DNA of 50,675 nt from Phenylobacterium deserti. Its GTDB lineage: Bacteria; Pseudomonadota; Alphaproteobacteria; Caulobacterales; Caulobacteraceae. The stretch is from assembly GCA_943332615.1 (NCBI GenBank), contig CALQQB010000029.1, forward strand, positions 1 to 50,675, read 5' to 3'. Position 1 is the stretch's first letter. Each line of letters opens with the position of its first letter. A program made the position numbers and the translations under genes. Under the pieces are notes generated by a model. The model saw only the letters and a list, made by a program, of their open reading frames with translations. It did no database searches and had not been told where the DNA came from. Below, piece by piece: positions 16,990 to 25,355 of the stretch.

Positions 16990-18769
16990 ATGCGCCGCCG
17001 CACCTTCCTCGCCACCCTGCCGGCCGCCGCCCTTGCCGGGCCATCCTTCGCCACCGAGCGCGGGGACAATCCCAACCGCGACCGCCCCGACGTGCGGATG
17101 GGCGACCGGGTGGACGGGGCCACCTTCGCCGGCCGCTCCTCCGTCTGGGGGACCCATGGCGCGGCGGCGACCGCCCATCCGCTGGCCAGTCTCACGGCGA
17201 TCGAGATCCTCAAGGCCGGCGGCTCGGCGGTGGACGCGGCGATCGCGGCCAATGCGGTGCTGGGCTATGGCGAGCCGATCGCCTGCGGGATCGGCGGCGA
17301 CTGTTTCGTGCTGCTGTGGGACCCGAAGACCCGGAAGGTGGTGGGCCTGAACGGCTCGGGCCGCAGCCCCAGGGCGCTCAGCCTGGAGACCGTACGTCAG
17401 CGCGCCACGCCGAAGGGCTTTATCCCCTCCTACGGCGCGATCTCCGTCAGCGTACCCGGCGCGGTGGACGCCTGGGCCACGCTGCATGCCCGCTACGGCA
17501 AGCTGCCCTGGAAGGACTTGTTCCAGCCGGCGATCCGCGCCTGCGAGGAGGGCTATCCGGTCATCCAGAACACCGCATTCTACGTCGCCTCTTCGCAGCG
17601 GATCTTCAACCGCCCGGACGCCGGCGTGGAAGATGTTGGCAACTTCAACAAGCTCTGGGCGCCGACGGACAAGACGCCGCGCGAGGGCGAGCTGTTCCGC
17701 AACCCGGAGCTCGGCCGCACCTATCGCCTGATCGCCTCGCCTGATCGCCGAGGGCGGCGGGCGCGCCTTCTACGAGGGCGAGATCGCCGACACCATCGAG
17801 CGTTACTTCAAGCGGGTCGGCGGCTGGATGACCAAGGCCGACCTGACCGCCCACCACAGCGAGTGGGTGGAACCGCGCAGCGTCCGCTACCGCGACATCG
17901 ACGTCTGGGCCCTGCCGGCCAACAGCCAGGGGTTCGTGACCCTGCAGATGCTGGCGATGCTCAACGAGTTCGACTTAGGCAGCATGGGCTTCCAGTCCAC
18001 CGCCGCCATCCACCACGGCGTCGAAGCCAAGCGGCTGGCGTTCGAGGACCGGGCGAAGTTCTACGCCGACCCGACATTCTACAAGCAGCCCACCGACTGG
18101 CTGCTGTCGGTGGAATACGCCAGGCAACGGGCCAAGCTGATCCGCCCCGACCGCATCGCGCCGATGGTCTATCCCGGCCAGGCGCCGGCCCACGGCGACA
18201 CCACCTATTTCACCGTCGCCGATAAGGACGGGATGATGATCTCGATCATCCAGTCGAACTATCGCGGCATGGGATCGGGCCTGATGCCGGACGGCCTGGG
18301 CTTCATGTTCCAGAACCGGGGTGAACTGTTTGCACTCACCGACGGCCACCCCAACCTCTATGCGCCAGGCAAGCGGCCGTTCCAGACCATCATCCCGGGC
18401 TTCGCCACCGAGGGCGGCAGACCGTTGTTGAGCTTCGGTGTCATGGGCGGGGATATGCAGCCCCAGGGCCAGACCCAGGTGATCTCCAACCTCGTGGATT
18501 TCGGGTTGGGCCTGCAAGAAGCTGGCGACAGCCCTAGATGGCACCACGACGGCGGGATGGAGCCCACCGGCGAGAACCTGGGCGCCGTGGGCGTGCTCAA
18601 CCTGGAAACCGGCGTCCCCGAGCAGACCAAAGCGGGCCTCGCAAAAATCGGCTGGACCTTCAAACCCAACCCCGGCGGCTACGGCGGCTATCAGGCCATC
18701 GAAGCCCACCCCGGCCGCTACGCCGCCGCCACCGAGATGCGCAAGGACGGGGTGGCGCTGGCGTACTGA
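16990..18769 (+). pseudogene. ggt: Gamma-glutamyltransferase, frameshifted by a 13-bp tandem duplication
   Basis: Gamma-glutamyltransferase (glutathione hydrolase family, Ntn fold) in two frames. The first half runs from ATG 16990 with a twin-Arg-like signal (MRRRTFLATLPAAALAGP), then the SAVDAAIAANAVLG and GIGGDCF motifs. The frame is lost after TYRLIA at about residue 248, where a 12-bp sequence is repeated at a 13-bp period (17725–17749). Deleting one copy restores a continuous 588-codon gene. In it the second half supplies the autoprocessing Thr (HGDTTYFTV, about residue 400) and the C-terminal GGDMQPQG and PRWHHDGG blocks. The rest looks intact, so the lesion is recent, or is a sequencing or assembly error. 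Confidence 0.85.
17725..17749 (+). repeat. 13-bp tandem duplication breaking ggt
   Basis: CGCCTGATCGCC occurs at 17725–17736 and again at 17738–17749, separated by one T. The extra 13 bp shift the reading frame by +1. A slipped-strand deletion of one unit would exactly restore RLIAEGGGRAFYEG in frame. Confidence 0.9.
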
Positions 18770-18929
18770 GATGACCGCCCAGCTATCGCAAGGTCTCGGT
18801 CCATCGCGTGGTCTCGGCCAGGGGCGCGGCCAACCGGGCCAAACGGCTCGACTTCCTGATCGACGCCTCGGCTCAGGGCCTTAGACTGGGATCGCCCACC
18901 CAACTGGACCGACCGAAGCCCGAAACGCC

Positions 18930-19280
18930 ATGACCCAGGACGAGATGACCACGATCGTGATGGCCTTTCCCGGCGCAGAGCCGGGGATGAGCTATGGCAG
19001 CCCGTCCTTCAAGTTGAACGGCAAGTTCTTCACCCGCCTGCGCCGCGACGACGCCAGCGTCGTGCTTATGGAGGTTTCCCACGACGAGCGCGAGATGCTG
19101 ATGGAGGCCGAGCCCGAGACCTTCCACTTCACCGCGCACTACAAGGACTACCCCTGCGTCCTGGCCCGCCTCGCCACCCTGCACCCGGGATCGTTCCACA
19201 ACTTCCTCGCCCGCCGCTTCCGCAAGATCGCCAAGAAGACCGTCGTGAAGACGTGGGAGGCGGAGCGCCCGGCGGGCTGA
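18930..19280 (+). CDS. MmcQ/YjbR-family protein (second copy)
   Basis: 116 aa: FPGAEPGMSYGSPSFKLNGK, FFTRLRRDDASVVLMEVSHDE, then EPETFHFTAHYKDYPCVLAR and a basic C-terminus (RRFRKIAKKTV). It shares the double-wing layout of the protein at 11574 but is only distantly similar, so this is not a recent duplication. The function is unknown. The 160 bp upstream, after ggt, hold no gene I can support. Confidence 0.8.
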   Translation: MTQDEMTTIVMAFPGAEPGMSYGSPSFKLNGKFFTRLRRDDASVVLMEVSHDEREMLMEAEPETFHFTAHYKDYPCVLARLATLHPGSFHNFLARRFRKIAKKTVVKTWEAERPAG

Positions 19281-19284
19281 CCCG

Positions 19285-19824
19285 CTACTTCGTCGCCGTC
19301 GGCAGCTCTGGGAACTCCAGCGCCCCGGTGTAGCCCCAGTTCTTCACCTTGGCGGTCAACTCGGCCACCAGGTCCGGCGAGGGGTGCGGGCTGCGGGTGA
19401 AGATGTTGACCATCCCCATGTCGGGCGTCGACATCAGGAACCAGTCGGCGGTGTGGTCCACCATCCAGTATTCGCGCGCGATCGGTACGAACCCGAACAG
19501 CCGGTAGCTCACATGGACCTTGGTGTTCTGGCCGGGGTTGAGGATCTTCAGCGGGCCGCCGATGACCTTCTCCTTGCCGGTGGGAGTCTTGTCCCGGCAG
19601 GCGTCGCGCTGGGTCAGCTTGTCGCCATCCTTCAGATAATCGGTGTAGCCGGCGACGCAGCCGTCGGTGAGCTTCATCGGGGTGCGCCCGATCTCCCACC
19701 AGCGGCCGGCATAGAAGCTGGCGGCGTCGACCGGCTTTACAGGTTCCGGCGCCTTCGGAGCGTCGGCCGCGAGGGCGGCGCCCGCCAGGACGCAGGCGGC
19801 GAGGGCGATGGCAAAGATCTTCAT
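19285..19824 (-). CDS. Lipocalin-family periplasmic protein
   Basis: 179 aa. The signal peptide (MKIFAIALAACVLAGAALA) has no clear lipobox. The first strand carries the lipocalin GxW-type motif FYAGRWWEIGRTP, and a conserved YWMVDHTADWFLMSTPDMG segment follows, as in bacterial lipocalins of the Blc type. It is predicted to bind or carry a small hydrophobic ligand in the periplasm. AGGAG precedes the ATG with 5 nt spacing. It starts 9 bp after a small Phd-like gene and is probably cotranscribed. Confidence 0.82.
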   Translation of the reverse strand: MKIFAIALAACVLAGAALAADAPKAPEPVKPVDAASFYAGRWWEIGRTPMKLTDGCVAGYTDYLKDGDKLTQRDACRDKTPTGKEKVIGGPLKILNPGQNTKVHVSYRLFGFVPIAREYWMVDHTADWFLMSTPDMGMVNIFTRSPHPSPDLVAELTAKVKNWGYTGALEFPELPTATK

Positions 19825-19832
19825 GGAGACTC

Positions 19833-20054
19833 CTAGAATTCATCCTCAATCGAGGCGCGGAAGTGCTCGAGGACCTCGCGCACCTTCTGGTCCGGATCGA
19901 CCTCCGGCTGGTCTTCAGGCTCCGGAACGTCCGGGGCGATCAGTCGGCCGACCACAGCGCCATGCTGCACCAGGAGCAGTTCCTCGCCGGCCGGAAGGTC
20001 GGTCAGCAGGACGGCGATCCGGGGCGGCAGGTCGTCGAGATCGAGGCGGGCCAT
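19833..20054 (-). CDS. Small Phd/YefM-antitoxin-like protein
   Basis: 73 aa: MARLDLDDLPPRIAVLLTDL followed by PAGEELLLVQHGAVVGRLIAP, then an acidic tail. The L-P-x-G-E-x-L-L-x-x-x-G-x-x-x-A-x-L-x-P layout is that of Phd/YefM-type antitoxin N-terminal domains. No RelE or PIN toxin is adjacent. It may be an orphan antitoxin or a regulator. AAGGAG lies 5 nt before the ATG. It overlaps no gene and runs ahead of the lipocalin. Confidence 0.55.
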   Translation of the reverse strand: MARLDLDDLPPRIAVLLTDLPAGEELLLVQHGAVVGRLIAPDVPEPEDQPEVDPDQKVREVLEHFRASIEDEF

Positions 20055-20124
20055 GCAAGCTCCTTGGGGCGCGATCCTAGACCCCATCCGGCGCGCCGGG
20101 TAGACCGCCCCGTAAGGAGACATG

Positions 20125-21651
20125 ATGGCCTATCGTTCCCTGCGCGAATTCCTGACCAAGCTTGAGGCCGCCGGCGAGCTGGTCAGGGTCTCCGAAGCGG
20201 TCTCCAGCCACCTGGAGATGACCGAGATCCAGCGCCGGCTGCTGCGCGACGGCGGCCCAGCCGTGCTGTTCGAGAACGTCATCCGCGCCGACGGTGAGCG
20301 CTCGACCATGCCCTGCCTCGTCAACCTGTTCGGCACGGTGAAGCGGGTTGCGATGGGCGTGACGCTCGAGAACAAGGAGCGCACCACCGCCGCCGAACTG
20401 CGCGAGGTGGGCGAATTGCTGGCCTTCCTGCGCCAGCCCGAACCGCCCCGCGGCCTGAAAGACGCCTGGGACATGCTGCCGCTGGCCAAGACCGTGATGA
20501 GCATGCGGCCCCAGATCCGCAAGACGGCGCCGGTGCAGGAGATCGTCTGGACGGGCGACCAGATCGACCTGACCAAGTTGCCGATCCAGGGTTGCTGGCC
20601 CGGCGAGCCGGCGCCCCTGATCACCTGGCCGCTGGTGGTCACCAAGGGCCCATCGCAGACCCGCGAGGACGACTACAACCTCGGCATCTACCGCATGCAG
20701 GTGCTGGGCAAGGACCGCACCGTCATGCGCTGGCTGGCCCACCGCGGCGGCGCCCAGCACCACCGTCGCTGGAAGGCTGAGGGCAAGCGCGAACCCCTCC
20801 CCGCCTGCGCCGTGATCGGTGCCGACCCCGGCACCATCCTGGCCGCCGTCACCCCCGTCCCCGACACCCTCTCCGAGTACCAGTTCGCCGGCCTGCTGCG
20901 CGGCGCCAAGCTGGACCTCGTCCCCGCCAAGACCGTCCCCCTGATGGTCCCCGCCCAGGCCGAGATCGTGTTAGAGGGCTATGTTTTACTTGATGAATAT
21001 GCAGATGAAGGACCTTATGGCGACCATACAGGATTCTATAACAGTATAGAGAAATTTCCGATCTTTCAGATCACCGCGATAACTATGCGGAAAAACCCAA
21101 TCTACCTGACCACCTTTACCGGCCGGCCGCCGGATGAGCCGTCGGTGCTGGGCGAAGCCTTGAACGAGGTGTTCATCCCGCTGCTGCAGCAGCAGTTTCC
21201 GGAGATCGTGGATTTCTGGCTGCCACCGGAGGGCTGCAGCTACCGGATCGCCGTGGTGTCGATGAAGAAGGCCTACGCCGGCCACGCCAAGCGGGTGATG
21301 ATGGGCGTCTGGAGCTATCTGCGGCAGTTCATGTACACCAAGTGGGTGATTGTCGTGGACGCCGACGTAAACGCGCGGGACTGGAAGGACGTCATGTGGG
21401 CCATCGCCACCCGCATGGATCCGGCGCGCGACATTACGGTGATCGAGAACACTCCGATCGACTACCTGGACTTCGCCTCGCCCGAGAGCGGGCTGGGGTC
21501 GAAAATCGGCCTCGACGCCACCGACAAGTGGCCGCCGGAAACCCATCGCGAATGGGGCCAGGTCCTGGGCATGGATGCGGACACCATCGCGACGGTGACG
21601 GAGAAGTGGTCCAGGCTGGGCCTGCCCGGCGATGGCCGACCGGTGGAATAG
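20125..21651 (+). CDS. ubiD: UbiD-family decarboxylase (3-octaprenyl-4-hydroxybenzoate decarboxylase)
   Basis: A 508-aa prenylated-FMN-dependent decarboxylase. Diagnostic blocks are [27 protein letters not shown], the Glu-rich catalytic block [37 protein letters not shown] and [20 protein letters not shown]. The length fits UbiD. The likely role is ubiquinone biosynthesis with ubiA; the UbiX flavin prenyltransferase is not in the window. Two ATGs are adjacent, and I chose 20125, 5 nt after AAGGAG. Residues about 283–325 are encoded by an AT-rich stretch (20971–21100, 51 of 130 bases G or C) quite unlike the rest of the gene. Confidence 0.93.
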   Translation: MAYRSLREFLTKLEAAGELVRVSEAVSSHLEMTEIQRRLLRDGGPAVLFENVIRADGERSTMPCLVNLFGTVKRVAMGVTLENKERTTAAELREVGELLAFLRQPEPPRGLKDAWDMLPLAKTVMSMRPQIRKTAPVQEIVWTGDQIDLTKLPIQGCWPGEPAPLITWPLVVTKGPSQTREDDYNLGIYRMQVLGKDRTVMRWLAHRGGAQHHRRWKAEGKREPLPACAVIGADPGTILAAVTPVPDTLSEYQFAGLLRGAKLDLVPAKTVPLMVPAQAEIVLEGYVLLDEYADEGPYGDHTGFYNSIEKFPIFQITAITMRKNPIYLTTFTGRPPDEPSVLGEALNEVFIPLLQQQFPEIVDFWLPPEGCSYRIAVVSMKKAYAGHAKRVMMGVWSYLRQFMYTKWVIVVDADVNARDWKDVMWAIATRMDPARDITVIENTPIDYLDFASPESGLGSKIGLDATDKWPPETHREWGQVLGMDADTIATVTEKWSRLGLPGDGRPVE

Positions 21652-21660
21652 GCGAAGACC

Positions 21661-22062
21661 ATGGACCCCAAGGACGCCGCCCACGCCGCCGCCCTCTGGG
21701 CCGGTCTGCATCTGATCCTGCTCCTGGTCCTGTCCGTACTGGTCACCCGCCAGCGGCGGCGCTTCCACGTCGAGGTGGGTGACGGCGGCGTACCGCCCCT
21801 GGCTCAGGCCATCCGCGCCTTTGGCAACGCCGCTGAGCACGTGCCCGCCGCGCTGGCCGGACTGGCGATCCTGGCGCTGGTTGGCGCGTCGCCGCTGCTG
21901 ATCCATCCCATCGGGATGGTGCTGTTCTTCGGGCGTGTGCTGCACGGCTTCGGCCTGTCGCGCAGCACCGGCGTGTCCTGGGCGCGAGCGGCCGGCGCCA
22001 TCGGCACCTGGATCGCCTACATCGCCATGGCTGCGGCGCTTTTGTTCTACGCGATCCCCTAG
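21661..22062 (+). CDS. MAPEG-family membrane protein
   Basis: 133 aa with four hydrophobic segments (about 10–28, 58–76, 80–97 and 105–128). The family features are QAIRAFGNAAEHVPAALAGL and FGRVLHGFGLSR. MAPEG proteins include glutathione-dependent membrane transferases; bacterial members are of unknown substrate. It starts 9 bp after the ubiD stop, so the two are probably cotranscribed. Confidence 0.88.
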   Translation: MDPKDAAHAAALWAGLHLILLLVLSVLVTRQRRRFHVEVGDGGVPPLAQAIRAFGNAAEHVPAALAGLAILALVGASPLLIHPIGMVLFFGRVLHGFGLSRSTGVSWARAAGAIGTWIAYIAMAAALLFYAIP

Positions 22063-22098
22063 CTTGTGGGGGCGGCCCGGGTCCGCCATATCCACGGC

Positions 22099-23430
22099 AT
22101 GGATGAAACCCTGTTGAATGACGTCGTCGCCGCCGCGCTAAAGGCCGGCGCGGACGCCGCGGAAGCCGTGGGCGCCCAGCGCCGCAGCCTCTCGATCGGC
22201 GTGCGGGTGGGCGAACTTGAGGAAGTCGAGCGCGAGGAGAGCCGCGATCTGGGCCTGCGGGTCTTCGTGGGCCAGCGCCAGGCCACGGTCTCCGGCTCCG
22301 ACATCTCGGCCGAGGCCCGCGCCAAGCTGGTGGAGCGCGCCGTGGCGATGGCACGGCTGGCGCCGGAGGATCCCTACGCCGGCCTCGCCGATCCGGGCCA
22401 CCTGGCCCGCGGGCCGCTGCCCGACCTCGACCTCTATGATCCGACCGAACCTTCGGCTGAGGCGCTGGAGGAACGCGCCCGCATCGCCGAAGCCGCCGCG
22501 CGCGCCGTGCCCAAGGTCACCAACTCCGATGGCGGCAGCGGCTCCTGGTCGGCCGCCCAGTGGACCTTCGTCACCAGCGGCGGCTTTACCGGCATCCACC
22601 GCGCCTCCGGCTTCTCCATCGGGGCTTCGGCCATCGCCGGCGACGAGAACGGCATGGAGACCGGTCACGACGGCCGCTCCACCCGCTGGGAAGCCGACCT
22701 GCCGACCCCGGAAAGCCTGGGCGCCGAGGCGGGACGCCGGGCCGCCTCGCGGCTGGGCGCGCGCAAGATCGCCTCCACCACCGCCCCGGTGATCTTCGAG
22801 AACCGCCTGGCCGGGTCACTGATGGGCCCGCTGATCGGCGCCATTTCCGGCCCCTCGATCGCACGCGGCACCTCGTTCCTGAAGGACAAGCTGGGCCAGC
22901 AGATCTTCGCCAAGGGAATCTATCTGAAGGACGACCCGCACAAGCGCCGCGGCCTCGGCTCCTCGCCCTTCGACGACGAGGGCGTGGCCAACGAAGCCCG
23001 CAACCTGATCGACGACGGCGTGCTCACCACCTGGCTGCTGAACTCGTCCTCGGCCCGCCAGCTGGGCCTGACCACGACCGGCCACGCCTCCCGCGGCCTC
23101 GCCGGCCCCCCGGGCGTCTCCACCTCGAACCTGACGTTCCAGCCGGGAGACCGGGACCAGGCGGACCTCATGAAAGACGCGGGCGCCGGCCTGCTGATCA
23201 CCTCCATGTTCGGCCCCTCGCTCAATGGCAACACCGGCGACTGGTCGGTGGGCTGCTCGGGCTTCTGGTTCGAGGACGGCGAGATCGCCTATCCGGTCAA
23301 CGAGATCACCGTAGCGGGCAATCTGCTGGATATCTTCGGCCGGGTCGTGCCGGGCTCCGACCTGGAGATTCGCGGCTCCGCCAATGCGCCATCCCTGCTG
23401 GTCGATGCCCTCGCCATCGCGGGCCGATGA
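22099..23430 (+). CDS. pmbA: TldD/PmbA-family protein, TldE (PmbA) subunit
   Basis: 443 aa. The N-terminal domain has LSIGVRVGELEEVERE and LGLRVFVGQRQATVSGSDIS; the C-terminal blocks are GLGSSPFDDEG, GDWSVGCSGFWFEDGEI and PVNEITVAGNLLDI. PmbA lacks the HExxxH zinc site of its partner TldD, and none is visible here. The TldD–TldE heterodimer cleaves peptides and modified peptides such as microcins and CcdA. I chose ATG 22099, which is the family start; an upstream in-frame GTG at 22066 is possible. The stop overlaps cysQ (ATGA). Confidence 0.9.
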   Translation: MDETLLNDVVAAALKAGADAAEAVGAQRRSLSIGVRVGELEEVEREESRDLGLRVFVGQRQATVSGSDISAEARAKLVERAVAMARLAPEDPYAGLADPGHLARGPLPDLDLYDPTEPSAEALEERARIAEAAARAVPKVTNSDGGSGSWSAAQWTFVTSGGFTGIHRASGFSIGASAIAGDENGMETGHDGRSTRWEADLPTPESLGAEAGRRAASRLGARKIASTTAPVIFENRLAGSLMGPLIGAISGPSIARGTSFLKDKLGQQIFAKGIYLKDDPHKRRGLGSSPFDDEGVANEARNLIDDGVLTTWLLNSSSARQLGLTTTGHASRGLAGPPGVSTSNLTFQPGDRDQADLMKDAGAGLLITSMFGPSLNGNTGDWSVGCSGFWFEDGEIAYPVNEITVAGNLLDIFGRVVPGSDLEIRGSANAPSLLVDALAIAGR

Positions 23431-24227
23431 GCGGCGACTTCACGGACGACCTGGCGCTGATCCTGGAGGCCGCCCAGGAAGCCGGGGCGCTGGCGCGCGA
23501 CATCCGCCGAAAGGGTCTGGAGGTCGAGTACAAGGCTGACGACAACAGCCCGGTCACCAACGCCGACCTCGCCGCCGACCGTCTGCTGACCGAGCGCCTG
23601 CGCCAGGCGCGCCCGGACTACGGCTGGCTGTCGGAGGAGACTGCGGACGCCAAGGAGCGACTGGCCTGCCGCCGTATCTTCGTCGTCGATCCGATCGACG
23701 GGACACGCGCTTTCCTCAGGGGCCGGCCCTGGTGGTCCGTGGCCATTGCGGTGGTCGAGGATGGCCTGCCGATCGCAGGCGCCGTCTTCGCACCCGAGGT
23801 CGGCGAGCTTTATGGCGCGGCCCTGGGCCAGGGGGCCACCCGCAACGGCGAGGCGATCCGCCACAGCGCGATCACCGGTCTCGAAGACTGCCGCATGGTC
23901 GGCGACCCCATCGTCTTTGGTCATTGGTCCTGGCCTACGCCGTGGCCGGCGATGAGGATCGAACAGCGCAGCTCGACGGCCTATCGGATGTGCTTGGTGG
24001 CCGCCGGCGAGTTCGACGCGGCCGTGGCGCCCGTGCGCAAGAGCGACTGGGACGTGGCCGCCGGCGATCTCATCGCGCGCGAAGCCGGATGCTTCGTCGG
24101 AGATCACAACGGCCTTGGATTCCGCTACAATCTGGCGCGCCCCTCACAAGCCAGCCTGATCTGCGCTACCCCCGGCCTCGCGCCCTTGATCCTGGAGCGG
24201 GTCTCGCACATCGGCGCGGCCAACTGA
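23427..24227 (+). CDS. cysQ: 3'(2'),5'-bisphosphate nucleotidase / inositol-phosphatase family
   Basis: A 266-aa Mg-dependent phosphatase of the IMPase superfamily. It shows the metal motifs EE (WLSEET), VDPIDGTRAFLRG and the closing WDVAAGDLIAREAG. This is the CysQ subtype, which hydrolyses 3'-phosphoadenosine 5'-phosphate (PAP) left by sulfotransferases; histidinol or inositol phosphate are alternatives. A sulfotransferase lies at 46229. Its ATG overlaps the pmbA stop by 4 nt, so the two are translationally coupled. Confidence 0.85.
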   Translation: MSGDFTDDLALILEAAQEAGALARDIRRKGLEVEYKADDNSPVTNADLAADRLLTERLRQARPDYGWLSEETADAKERLACRRIFVVDPIDGTRAFLRGRPWWSVAIAVVEDGLPIAGAVFAPEVGELYGAALGQGATRNGEAIRHSAITGLEDCRMVGDPIVFGHWSWPTPWPAMRIEQRSSTAYRMCLVAAGEFDAAVAPVRKSDWDVAAGDLIAREAGCFVGDHNGLGFRYNLARPSQASLICATPGLAPLILERVSHIGAAN

Positions 24228-24249
24228 TTTCAGCTGAAACGAACCGAAC

Positions 24250-24495
24250 ATGCTCGACAAACAACTCCTCCACCTGGTGATCGGCGGCGAACTGAAGGCT
24301 CTGGATGGACCACCCGAGTTCTCGGATCTGACCAAGGTCGATCTGGTCGGGGCCTACCCGACCTACCAGGACGCCGCCAAAGCCTGGCGCGCCAAGGCCC
24401 AGCAGACCGTCGACAACGCCCTGATGCGATACTTCATCATCCACGCGCACAAGCTGCTGGACCCGAACAGTGAAGACCACGACCACGACCATTGA
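24250..24495 (+). CDS. DUF4170 protein
   Basis: 81 aa: HLVIGGELKALDGPPEFSDL, VDLVGAYPTYQDAAKAWRAKA, then TVDNALMRYFIIHAHKLLDP. This is the alphaproteobacterial DUF4170 family, usually found between cysQ and the lipid A/Kdo genes, as here. The C-terminus DHDHDH could bind metal. The function is unknown; context suggests a link to envelope lipid metabolism. Confidence 0.88.
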   Translation: MLDKQLLHLVIGGELKALDGPPEFSDLTKVDLVGAYPTYQDAAKAWRAKAQQTVDNALMRYFIIHAHKLLDPNSEDHDHDH

Positions 24496-24502
24496 GGCGC
24501 TG

Positions 24503-24537
24503 ATCGTCCTTTCCCGCGGCACGCGGGAAAGGACGAT
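24503..24537. repeat. Perfect 16-bp palindrome of the CCTTTCCCGC family
   Basis: ATCGTCCTTTCCCGCG (24503–24518) pairs with its exact complement at 24522–24537 around a 3-nt GCA loop. The core matches the tandem elements at 2582–2647. It sits between the convergent DUF4170 and phosphatase stops, touching the latter's stop codon. It could terminate or insulate both, but no U-tract follows. Confidence 0.85.
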
Positions 24538-25220
24538 TACTCCCGCCGCAGCACGCTCTCGGTCAGCAAGTTTCCCCACATGTTGGTGCGGAAATCGGCC
24601 TTCAGGGCGGCCGGGTCGTACATCGGGCTCTCGACCCACTCCAGGAAGCTCATCCCGGCCGACTCGCCCTCAGTGAGGTAGCGGGCGAAAGTGTAGTCCA
24701 GCACGCCAGTCTTGCCGTGGCGGATGTGCAGGTAGCGGAACGACAGCTGCTCCAACGCCTCGCGGATGCTCTTGCCCTGGCGAAAGTGCATGTAGAGCAC
24801 GCTCATGACGCCGGCCCGGTCCGCGCCGGACTTGCAGTGCATCAGGGCGGGATATTCCAGCGTCTCGAACAGCTGCCTTGCTCCCAGCACCCGGTCGCGG
24901 GACGGGACCTCGCGTGAGGTGATGGTGAAGTTGATGAAGTTCAGCCCCAGCCGTGCGCAGGCGTCCTTCTCCAGCGCATGGAAGCTGGCGTCGAAGCCGC
25001 CGCGCAGGTTGACGATGGTCTTGATGTCGCGCGCCTGCCACTCGGCGATCTGGTGCGGCCAGGGTTGGTTGGCGCGGACCAGTTCGTCGCTGATCCAATG
25101 CGCGTTCGAAAAGCCCAGTCTCAGGTAAGCATGGTCGTTCCAGAGGTAGTCCAGATACGCCTTCGTCCGGCCAGCCGGCGTGGAGAGGTCGAAGCGGTCC
25201 TGGGCAGGGGTCGCGGTCAT
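24537..25220 (-). CDS. CtpA-like tyrosine/dual-specificity phosphatase
   Basis: 227 aa. The phosphatase signature HCKSGADRAG places Cys129 and Arg135 in a H-C-x5-R loop, and KTIVNLRGG starts the fold. The ATG at 25220 follows the repeated layout of the family. Proteins of this type next to lipid A genes resemble Caulobacter CtpA, an essential phosphatase homologue linked to outer-membrane integrity and lipid A structure. A lipid or LPS phosphate is therefore a plausible substrate, more so than protein tyrosine. It is divergent from an MsbA-like exporter, with 135 bp between the starts. Confidence 0.82.
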   Translation of the reverse strand: MTATPAQDRFDLSTPAGRTKAYLDYLWNDHAYLRLGFSNAHWISDELVRANQPWPHQIAEWQARDIKTIVNLRGGFDASFHALEKDACARLGLNFINFTITSREVPSRDRVLGARQLFETLEYPALMHCKSGADRAGVMSVLYMHFRQGKSIREALEQLSFRYLHIRHGKTGVLDYTFARYLTEGESAGMSFLEWVESPMYDPAALKADFRTNMWGNLLTESVLRRE

Positions 25221-25355
25221 GCCGGGTAAGTAGGCCCGGAGCGGGGTCAGCGGAAGTCGCTGAAGCAGGGGGCTCCTCGCGGCACATCGCATGATGTTCG
25301 GCCGCGCCTGCGCGGCCGCCTTGACACTGCCCGCGCAACATCCGACCCCTCCGCC

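Noticed and set aside
17828..18769. Second half of ggt as a separate gene
   Set aside because: Its first Met is internal to the family alignment and the preceding residues are coded in frame back to the 13-bp duplication.
18770..18929. Possible gene remnant after ggt
   Set aside because: A short frame reads KRLDFLIDASAQGL but is too brief and unlike a known family; treated as non-coding.
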